Assembly (NCBI GenBank): GCA_037445245.1
Contig: JBBIKU010000147.1
Span: 1-5,725, forward strand
Direction of reading: 5' to 3'
Origin: JBBIKU01 sp037445245
GTDB lineage: Bacteria > Chloroflexota > Anaerolineae > Anaerolineales > Anaerolineaceae
Length of the DNA stretch: 5,725 nucleotides
Both the position numbers and the translations under genes were made by a program. The notes below the pieces were generated by a model, which made no database searches, was not told the origin of the DNA, and saw only the letters and a program-made list of their open reading frames with translations. Below, piece by piece: positions 1 to 5,725 of this stretch; position 1 is the first letter of the stretch, and each line of letters starts with the position of its first letter.

Positions 1-1997
1 TGGTCTTCGATGCGCTCACCTTCACCCTGGCAACCGGCGACCCGGAATTTGCCGACTCGGCACTCGAAACGCTGGAGGGCATCCGGCGCATAAAAAAAGA
101 ACTCAAGGGCGTGCTGACTTCCCTCGGCATCAGCAATGTATCTTTTGGACTGGCACCAACAGCCAGGGCGGTGCTCAACAGCGTCATGCTCTACCACGCC
201 GTGCAGGCAGGACTGGATACGGCAATCGCCAATCCCAGCCACATCACCCCCTACCTCGAGATCACCCCGACTGAACGCCAACTTGCAGAAGACCTGCTCT
301 TCAACAACCATTCGCATGCCCTGCAACGTTTCATCGAGCATTTTGAAAAGAGCGGCAATGCCAGCCGCGCCGCCCGCAGCGATGCGGCAGCCAGCCTCAA
401 AAAAATGTCCGCTGAAGAACGCCTGCATTGGCGCATCCTACACCGGCAGAAGGAATCCGTCGAGCAAGACATCGATGAGATTATCCAACGCTCCGGCAGC
501 GAAAGCCCGCACCAGACCGCCGTGCACATCATCAACAATGTATTGCTACCGGCAATGAAAGATGTTGGCGATCGCTTCGGCGTCGGCGAGCTGATTCTGC
601 CATTCGTGCTGCAATCCGCAGAAGTGATGAAAAAAGCCGTGGCACACGTCGAACAATATCTCGAGAAAAAGGAGGTTAGCAGCAAGGGCACGATGGTGCT
701 GGCAACGGTTTACGGTGATGTGCACGATATTGGCAAGAATCTGGTCAAAACGATCCTGTCCAATAACGGCTATCAGGTGGTCGACCTGGGCAAACAGGTG
801 CCCGCCGAAACCATTATCTCGAAAGCGGTGGAAATCAACGCCGCCGCCATCGGACTGAGCGCCCTGCTGGTTAGCACCAGCAAGCAAATGTCGCTCATCG
901 TCAATGAATTAAATCGACGCAAGCTGAACTTTCCGGTGTTGGTCGGCGGGGCTGCCATCAATCTCCGCTTTGGTCGCAGAATCCTTCTCACCGATAAAGG
1001 GAATTATTACGCCGGGGGTGTGTTTTACTGCAAGGACGCTTTCGAAGGCTTGAAGACCATGCAAGACCTGGGAAAGCCCGAACTGCGCCAGACAATGTTG
1101 CTGGAGCTGCAAAAAAACGCCGATTTCGAACTCAACCGTGCCGGGAAAGGCGAAACCGTCACGGTCACAACGCGACGAAGATCCAATACCCCCCCCGCCG
1201 ATTTCATTCCAAAGCCCAGCGTATGGGGCGCCCGGGTGGTATCTGAGATGCCACTCGAAGCGGTACTCCAGTACCTGCCTAAAAATGAGCTTTTCCGCCT
1301 TTCATGGGGAGCGAAGAACACCCGCGGCAACACCTGGGTCAAATTACAAGCCGAATTTGAAGAGCGCCTGGCGCGGATGATAAAAGAAGCGCTCATAAAT
1401 GGCTGGCTGCAACCGCAAGGAGTGTACGGCGCATGGCACGCCCAAGCGGGAGGCAACGATCTGATCATCTATGATCATCAATCTGTTCTAGCCGGAACGC
1501 CGTCCGAAATGATGCGGTTCAATTTCCCTCGCCAGCAGGGCGAGGAGACGCTCTGTCTGGCTGACTACTTCGCCCCGGTTGAATCGGGCGTGATGGACGT
1601 AGTCGCCTTTCAAATCGTCACTGTCGGGCAAGGGGCAACTGATCGCTTTGATGCCCTCCAGGAAGCTGGCAACTACAGCGAAGCCTACTTCACGCACGGT
1701 TTGGCAGTGCAGACCGCCGAAGCCTGCGCCGAATATCTCCACCGGCACATCCGGCGCGAGCTGGGCATCCCCGACGGACAAGGAAAACGTTATTCATGGG
1801 GTTATCCCGCCATCCCCGAGTTGGCAGACCATGCCAAAGTTTTCCAACTACTTCCAGCCCAGAAAGCGCTGGGTATGACCCTGACCGAAGCCTATCAACT
1901 CGTCCCGGAACAATCCACGGCTGCTATCGTGGTGCACCATCCGCAGGCGCGGTATTTCAATATCGGTGAGAACCGCGTCGAACAACTGACGAAATAA
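1..1997 (+). CDS. metH: Cobalamin-dependent methionine synthase, 5'-truncated (C-terminal 664 residues visible)
   Basis: Cytoplasmic enzyme that moves a methyl group from 5-methyl-tetrahydrofolate via cobalamin to homocysteine, giving methionine. The reading frame is open from base 3, so the true start lies upstream; the GTG at 111 is internal because the preceding codons also read as MetH sequence (FTLATGDPEFADSALETLEG). Numbering visible residues from base 3: end of the pterin-binding domain about 1-110 (SNVSFGL at 44-50); four-helix cap domain about 137-225 (FGVGELILP); B12-binding domain about 229-350 with DVHDIG, whose His241 (bases 723-725) is the lower cobalt ligand, plus the SAL motif at 286-288 and GG at 315-316; reactivation domain about 400-664 with the S-adenosylmethionine-binding RYSWGYPA (Arg596) and ARYF (Tyr651). 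The usual GYPACP reads GYPAIP, and the C-terminal tail seen in E. coli MetH is missing. Whether the N-terminal homocysteine domain exists cannot be seen. The next gene starts 9 bases on, in the same frame. Confidence 0.95.
   Translation, partial: VFDALTFTLATGDPEFADSALETLEGIRRIKKELKGVLTSLGISNVSFGLAPTARAVLNSVMLYHAVQAGLDTAIANPSHITPYLEITPTERQLAEDLLFNNHSHALQRFIEHFEKSGNASRAARSDAAASLKKMSAEERLHWRILHRQKESVEQDIDEIIQRSGSESPHQTAVHIINNVLLPAMKDVGDRFGVGELILPFVLQSAEVMKKAVAHVEQYLEKKEVSSKGTMVLATVYGDVHDIGKNLVKTILSNNGYQVVDLGKQVPAETIISKAVEINAAAIGLSALLVSTSKQMSLIVNELNRRKLNFPVLVGGAAINLRFGRRILLTDKGNYYAGGVFYCKDAFEGLKTMQDLGKPELRQTMLLELQKNADFELNRAGKGETVTVTTRRRSNTPPADFIPKPSVWGARVVSEMPLEAVLQYLPKNELFRLSWGAKNTRGNTWVKLQAEFEERLARMIKEALINGWLQPQGVYGAWHAQAGGNDLIIYDHQSVLAGTPSEMMRFNFPRQQGEETLCLADYFAPVESGVMDVVAFQIVTVGQGATDRFDALQEAGNYSEAYFTHGLAVQTAEACAEYLHRHIRRELGIPDGQGKRYSWGYPAIPELADHAKVFQLLPAQKALGMTLTEAYQLVPEQSTAAIVVHHPQARYFNIGENRVEQLTK
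1189..1196 (+). repeat. Run of eight C within metH
   Basis: An uninterrupted C8 tract encodes part of the NTPPAD stretch in the linker between the B12-binding and reactivation domains. The +1 frame is open across the tract until TGA at 1378-1380, so a one-base slip would remove the reactivation domain. There is no sign that such slipping is used; the run may simply reflect GC-rich codons for proline. Confidence 0.6.
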
Positions 1998-2006
1998 TCC
2001 TCACCA

Positions 2007-3902
2007 ATGGTTGTCATGATCGAAAACACCCCATCCTGCTCATCATTTTTAGAATGCCTCTCTGCCCCGCGCCCGATGCTGGCAGACGGCGCCATGGGCA
2101 CCGTTCTCAACCAACGCGGGATCGAATTCGACCAATGCTTTGACTCGCTGAATCTCACCAACCCCGCTCTGGTAGCCGCCATTCACCGCGAATATATCGA
2201 AGCCGGCGCCCAGGTGGTCCAGACCAACACCTTTGGCGCCAACCGCTACAAACTCGCCCGGCACGGGCTGGAAGATAAACTAAACCAAATCAACACCGCA
2301 GCCGTAGAACTCCTGCGCCGCACCGCGCTGGCGACTTACCGCCCCATTTTTGTCGCCGGCGACGTCGGTCCGCTCGGCGTGCGGCTGGCGCCTTTCGGGC
2401 GGGTGCAACCCGACGAAGCTCGCCAGGCGTTTTGCGAGCAGATACGGGCATTAACCAGCGCCGGCGTAGATCTGCTGATCATCGAAACCATGACTGATCT
2501 CTATGAAGTGATCGAAGCCATTAACGCCGCCCGCCAAGTGGCAGCGCATGTGCCGCTGGTTGCCTCTATGACCTTCACCCGCGACGACCGCACCTTGCTC
2601 GGCGATGACCCGGCTAAAGTCGCCCGAGCCCTCAACCAGGCAGGAGCCGATGTGATCGGCGTCAACTGTTCCGGAGGACCCAATCAAATCCTACGCATCC
2701 TCAAATGGATGCGGCAGGCGCTGCCCGAAGGGCGTTTTTCGGTCATGCCCAACGCCGGCTTCCCCGAACAGGTTGGTGGACGCATCATGTACCCGGCTGC
2801 ACCGGAATATTTCGGCGAATATGCTCTGGCTTTCTGGCAGGGGGGAGCCAACCTCATCGGCGGCTGTTGCGGCACCACCCCACAGCACATCGCAGCCATG
2901 GCAAAAGCAATCCTGTCGGCGCCATCGGAAGGAACTGCGCATGGCTATTCGTTGGAAAGTGTGGAGAGTGACGGTGTCGCCGTCACCACGGTACACGCTC
3001 CTACCGCCCTGGCACAAAAATTCGCTGAAAACCGCTTCGTGATCGCGGTCGAGATGAACCCACCGCGCGGTCTTTCAACCCACAAGCTGCTGGCAGGGGC
3101 AAGCTTGCTCGCCGATTCGGGCACTGATGTGGTCAACGTCGCCGACAGCCCGATGGCGCGCATGCGCATGAGCCCGTGGGCGGTATGCAACCTCATTCAA
3201 GATCAGGTGAAGATCGAAACGGTGGTTCACTTCCCCACCCGCGGCAGAAATCTCTTACGCGTCCAGGGAGATTTGTTAGCCGCACACGCCCTGGGCGTCC
3301 GCAATGTTTTCGTGATCATGGGAGATCCAACCGCCATCGGCGACTACCCCGACGCCATGGACAACTACGACCTGGTACCCTCCGGTCTGATCAAGCTCAT
3401 CAAGCAACGTTTCAATGTTGGCATCGACCACGCCGGTTCTGACATCGGGCAGCCCACTTCCTTTTTTGTTGGCTGCGCCCTCAACCTGACCGCCCAGAAT
3501 ATTGATCAGGAAATCAAGACTCTGCGGCGCAAGCTGCGCGCCGGCGCCGATTTCATCATTACCCAGCCGGTGTATCAGCCCGAGCTTGCCCACACCTTTC
3601 TGGATCGGTACCGCCAGCTTCATGGCGACCTGCCGGTACCGCTGTTGGCGGGTATCCTCCCATTAGCGAGTGACCGCCATGCCGAATTCCTGCACCACGA
3701 AGTCCCCGGCATCAACATCCCCGATGCTATCCGGCAGCGCATGCACCAGGCGGGTGAAAACGGCTTCGCCACCGGAATCGAAATTGCGATAGAATTAGCC
3801 CAGGAAGTAAATTCGTTTTGCCAGGGCATTTATTTGATGCCCGCATTCAGCCGCTTCGACTGTGCCGCTGAAATTATCGAAGCCGTTCGGTCGCAACATT
3901 AG
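2007..3902 (+). CDS. yitJ: Bifunctional homocysteine S-methyltransferase / 5,10-methylenetetrahydrofolate reductase (YitJ type)
   Basis: Fusion of 631 residues; Bacillus YitJ is slightly shorter. Residues about 20-305 form the homocysteine-binding barrel: ADGAMGT (26-32), TNTFGANR (73-80), and the zinc ligands Cys221 (GVNCSGGP) and Cys287-Cys288 (GGCCGTTP). Residues about 335-631 form the FAD-dependent MTHFR barrel: VEMNPPRG with Glu349 as the likely catalytic acid, MGDP with Asp440, GQPTSFFVG (481-489) and ADFIITQPVY (514-523). The MTHFR half reduces 5,10-methylene- to 5-methyl-tetrahydrofolate; the first half binds homocysteine as a zinc thiolate for methylation. A motif that reads CRDRN in Firmicutes YitJ is TRGRN here (412-416). 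ATG 2007 is the first start after the metH stop and has no visible Shine-Dalgarno; ATG 2016 is an alternative. Translation probably depends on ribosomes finishing metH. Next to metH, the homocysteine half may act with MetH rather than as a separate methyltransferase, which is inference. Confidence 0.93.
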   Translation: MVVMIENTPSCSSFLECLSAPRPMLADGAMGTVLNQRGIEFDQCFDSLNLTNPALVAAIHREYIEAGAQVVQTNTFGANRYKLARHGLEDKLNQINTAAVELLRRTALATYRPIFVAGDVGPLGVRLAPFGRVQPDEARQAFCEQIRALTSAGVDLLIIETMTDLYEVIEAINAARQVAAHVPLVASMTFTRDDRTLLGDDPAKVARALNQAGADVIGVNCSGGPNQILRILKWMRQALPEGRFSVMPNAGFPEQVGGRIMYPAAPEYFGEYALAFWQGGANLIGGCCGTTPQHIAAMAKAILSAPSEGTAHGYSLESVESDGVAVTTVHAPTALAQKFAENRFVIAVEMNPPRGLSTHKLLAGASLLADSGTDVVNVADSPMARMRMSPWAVCNLIQDQVKIETVVHFPTRGRNLLRVQGDLLAAHALGVRNVFVIMGDPTAIGDYPDAMDNYDLVPSGLIKLIKQRFNVGIDHAGSDIGQPTSFFVGCALNLTAQNIDQEIKTLRRKLRAGADFIITQPVYQPELAHTFLDRYRQLHGDLPVPLLAGILPLASDRHAEFLHHEVPGINIPDAIRQRMHQAGENGFATGIEIAIELAQEVNSFCQGIYLMPAFSRFDCAAEIIEAVRSQH

Positions 3903-3916
3903 ATTTCACCATCAAC

Positions 3917-3920
3917 GAGG
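3917..3920 (+). promoter_or_regulatory. Ribosome binding site of coaX (GAGG)
   Basis: GAGG lies 8 bases before ATG 3929, which favours this start over the in-frame ATG at 3938, where the spacer would be 17. The same four bases pair perfectly with CCTC at 3924-3927 across a three-base loop (TTG), so the site could be partly hidden in a small hairpin. Confidence 0.6.
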
Positions 3921-3928
3921 TTGCCTCA

Positions 3929-4693
3929 ATGCTGCTGATGATTGACATCGGAAATACCAATCTGGCGCTCGGGCTCTACGAAGGACAGCGTCTGGGCGCA
4001 CGCTGGCGGTTAGCCACCGATCACCAACGCATGCCGGATGAATATGGTCTGCAAATCCTTGGGTTGCTTCAGCATGGCGGTTGTTCACCTTCCCAAGTCG
4101 AGGGCGTGTGCATGGCATCTGTTGTGCCGGCGTTGACCATGCGCCTATCGCAAGCCTGCCGCGAATACCTCAACCGTGAGCCACTGATCGTCGATTCCGA
4201 AATCAAGACCGGGGTTCGCATCAAATATGAAGAACCCGCCAGCGTCGGCGCCGATCGCATTGCAGACGCGGTTGCCGTTCTGAATATGCACGGGGCACCC
4301 GCAGTTGTGGTCGATTTCGGTACCGCCACCACCTTTGACGCCATCAATGCGGATGGCGATTACCTGGGCGGCGCCATCGCCCCAGGAATTGGGATCGCCT
4401 CCGAAGCGTTGTTCGCCCAAACCGCCAAGCTGCCGCGGGTCAACATGCTGCCACCGCCGTCGGCAATCGGACGCAACACCGTACATGCCATGCAGTCCGG
4501 TTTACTGTTTGGCTATGTTGCCATGGTGGAAGGGATGGTGGCACGATTTCGCGCCGAACTCGGTTCACCAGCCCAAGTCATCGCCACCGGCGGGCTGGCG
4601 GAACTGGTTGTCACGCAAACCAATGTGGTCGATCACATCGAACCCTGGTTGACCCTTGAAGGGTTGAGATTTATTTGGGAACTCAACAGGTAA
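3929..4693 (+). CDS. coaX: Type III pantothenate kinase
   Basis: ATP-dependent kinase that phosphorylates pantothenate to 4'-phosphopantothenate, the committed step of CoA synthesis, in the cytoplasm. At 254 residues it has the normal family length. Motifs in order: the N-terminal nucleotide-phosphate loop DIGNTN (6-11); GADR (107-110), whose Asp109 is the expected catalytic base; DFGTATTFD (129-137), the second phosphate-binding segment; GGAIAPG (147-153); and the C-terminal glycine motif ATGGLA (219-224). This is the ASKHA (acetate and sugar kinase/Hsc70/actin) fold, unrelated to CoaA-type kinases, and the family is usually resistant to feedback by CoA and requires a monovalent cation. The start at 3929 is supported by GAGG 8 bases upstream. 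The gene lies 26 bases after the MTHFR fusion and only 4 bases before coaBC, whose product takes the next two steps, so the pathway assignment is firm. All expected catalytic residues are present. Confidence 0.96.
   Translation: MLLMIDIGNTNLALGLYEGQRLGARWRLATDHQRMPDEYGLQILGLLQHGGCSPSQVEGVCMASVVPALTMRLSQACREYLNREPLIVDSEIKTGVRIKYEEPASVGADRIADAVAVLNMHGAPAVVVDFGTATTFDAINADGDYLGGAIAPGIGIASEALFAQTAKLPRVNMLPPPSAIGRNTVHAMQSGLLFGYVAMVEGMVARFRAELGSPAQVIATGGLAELVVTQTNVVDHIEPWLTLEGLRFIWELNR
4687..4690 (+). promoter_or_regulatory. Weak ribosome binding site of coaBC inside the coaX 3' end
   Basis: CAGG, overlapping the last codons of coaX, stands 7 bases before ATG 4698. It is a short match, and the 4-base gap between the coaX stop and this start suggests translational coupling between the two genes. 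Confidence 0.45.
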
Positions 4694-4697
4694 ATCC

Positions 4698-5725
4698 ATG
4701 AGCAATTCGATCCAAGGCAAAACTATCCTGCTGGGCATTACCGGTTCCATCGCTGCCTACAAAGCCGCCGACCTGGCATCCAAACTGCACCAGTCCGGCG
4801 CCTTGGTGGATGTGATCTTGACCGAAGGCGCCGAGCATTTCATCTCTCCGCTCACCTTTCAATCCGTGACCGCCCGCAAGGCATACACCGATGCCGATCT
4901 GTGGGGTGGTGAAGGGCATGTCACCCACATCGGATTGGGGCGCGCCGCCCAATTGATCGTGATCGCCCCCGCCACCGCCAACACCATCGCCCGCCTGGCA
5001 CACGGATTCGGTGACAACCTGTTGACCGTTGCCGTGCTGGCATCCGATTGTCCCTTGCTGCTGGCGCCGGCTATGGATGGCGGCATGTATTCCCATCCCG
5101 CAACCCGCGCAAACCTTGAAATGCTTGAAAAGCGCGGCGTGCATTTCATCGGTCCGATGCCGGGGCACCTGGCATCCGGCTTGGTCGGCCCGGGACGAAT
5201 GAGTGAGCCACTAGAAATTCTAAGCCACATCCGCTGGTTACTGGGCAGAGATGGCGCCCTGCGGGGGAAAAAGATCGTGGTCAGCGCCGGTGGTACGCGC
5301 GAAGCCATCGATCCAGTGCGATACATCAGCAACCGCTCCTCTGGCAAGCAGGGTTATGCCCTGGCGCAGGCAGCGCTCGACAACGGCGCAGAAGTGACCC
5401 TGATCACCACCACCACCCACCTGAACCCACCGGCAGGCTGCCTTATTCGGGGCGTCGAATCCGCTGCCGAGATGCAGCAAGCCGTGTTGGAGAGTTGCGA
5501 AACCGCTGACGTTTTGATCATGGCAGCCGCTGTCGCCGATTTTCGTCCGCGGGTAAGCGCCGACACCAAGCTCAAAAAAGCCGGTGGGGTGTCTGAAATC
5601 CGGCTTGAATTCACCCCTGATATCCTTGCCGAGGTGGCGCGCAAAAAATCGCAAACCGGTTTTCCAAATCGGGTGATTGGCTTCGCCGCCGAGAGTGAGA
5701 ACCTGATCGAAAATGCCATCAACAA
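4698..5725 (+). CDS. coaBC: Bifunctional phosphopantothenoylcysteine decarboxylase / phosphopantothenate-cysteine ligase, 3'-truncated
   Basis: CoaBC (Dfp) joins 4'-phosphopantothenate to cysteine with a nucleotide triphosphate (CoaB half) and decarboxylates the product to 4'-phosphopantetheine with FMN (CoaC half). The window shows 342 codons; the usual length is about 400, so roughly the last 60 residues are outside. CoaC covers about 8-185: GITGSIAAYKAADL (13-26), active-site His77 in THIGL, APATANTIARLAHG (90-103), PAMDGGMY (124-131) and LASGLVGPGRM (158-168). CoaB starts near 190: SAGGTREAIDPVRYISNRSSGK (196-217) with Asn212, AAAVADFRP (276-284), KLKK (291-294), TPDIL (306-310) and GFAAE (328-332). 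Two classical CoaC residues differ: the Asn of PXMNXXMW is Asp127 and the catalytic Cys of the ACG..G.GRM flap is Ser160. The frame is intact and the rest well conserved, so decay is unlikely; a lineage variant is the better reading. No stop is seen before the window ends. Confidence 0.94.
   Translation, partial: MSNSIQGKTILLGITGSIAAYKAADLASKLHQSGALVDVILTEGAEHFISPLTFQSVTARKAYTDADLWGGEGHVTHIGLGRAAQLIVIAPATANTIARLAHGFGDNLLTVAVLASDCPLLLAPAMDGGMYSHPATRANLEMLEKRGVHFIGPMPGHLASGLVGPGRMSEPLEILSHIRWLLGRDGALRGKKIVVSAGGTREAIDPVRYISNRSSGKQGYALAQAALDNGAEVTLITTTTHLNPPAGCLIRGVESAAEMQQAVLESCETADVLIMAAAVADFRPRVSADTKLKKAGGVSEIRLEFTPDILAEVARKKSQTGFPNRVIGFAAESENLIENAIN

Noticed and set aside
92..98. A7 runs at 92-98 and 399-405 as programmed frameshift sites
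   Set aside because: The reading frame on both sides is continuous MetH sequence, and no stop or stimulatory structure was seen that would make a shift useful.
111..113. GTG as the start of metH
   Set aside because: The frame is open upstream to the window edge and the preceding 36 codons also read as MetH pterin-domain sequence.
251..1781. Minus-strand and alternative-frame open frames within metH
   Set aside because: The frame on the + strand shows unbroken MetH domains; the others give low-complexity Ser/Ala/Arg-rich translations with no motif.
3158..3167. Ten-base perfect palindrome GCGCATGCGC
   Set aside because: It lies inside the MTHFR coding region and encodes part of the ARMRM stretch; no second copy or promoter context was noticed.
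3903..3928. Terminator or promoter between the MTHFR fusion and coaX
   Set aside because: The 26-base gap holds only a four-pair stem without a T run, and no -35/-10 pair could be placed with confidence.
5402..5420. ACC triplet repeats in coaBC
   Set aside because: They encode the ITTTTH stretch within a conserved CoaB segment; too short and in frame, so probably incidental.
4683..5654. Long open frames on the minus strand opposite coaBC (4683-5168, 4859-5347, 5238-5654)
   Set aside because: They overlap a clear conserved gene, overlap each other, and their translations show no recognisable domain; they are typical of GC-rich coding DNA.

Overview
The window is fully coding on the + strand. 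It carries four genes in one tight run: a 5'-truncated cobalamin-dependent methionine synthase (metH), a YitJ-type fusion of homocysteine S-methyltransferase and methylenetetrahydrofolate reductase, a type III pantothenate kinase (coaX), and a 3'-truncated bifunctional coaBC. Gaps between genes are 9, 26 and 4 bases, so one polycistronic transcript is likely. I see no RNA gene, mobile element, CRISPR array, promoter or terminator. No gene-free stretch exceeds 26 bases.

Organism: a bacterium of moderately high GC. The MetH activation domain (RYSWGYPA, then LVPEQSTAA), the YitJ variant (HFPTRGRN, then MGDPTAIGDYP) and the CoaBC variant (PAMDGGMY, LASGLVGPGRM) resemble what I remember from Chloroflexota, particularly Anaerolineae. 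This is recognition from memory, not a search, and I hold it at roughly 0.6.

Layout: bases 1-1997 encode the end of the MetH pterin-binding domain, the cap and B12-binding domains and the reactivation domain. Bases 2007-3902 encode a homocysteine-binding zinc domain fused to an MTHFR domain. Bases 3929-4693 encode CoaX. Bases 4698-5725 encode the CoaC domain and most of the CoaB domain, and run off the edge.

How the genes work together: the MTHFR half makes 5-methyl-tetrahydrofolate. MetH takes that methyl group onto cobalamin and passes it to homocysteine, and the zinc domain that binds homocysteine is present on the second protein. CoaX phosphorylates pantothenate, CoaB adds cysteine, and CoaC decarboxylates the product to 4'-phosphopantetheine. 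The run therefore joins a methionine/one-carbon module to the first three steps from pantothenate to CoA.

This looks mostly like conserved core metabolism rather than a new system. The points most worth a second look are the loss of two classical active-site residues in the CoaC domain (Asn to Asp and Cys to Ser), and the possibility that methionine synthase is split so that the homocysteine domain sits on the MTHFR protein.
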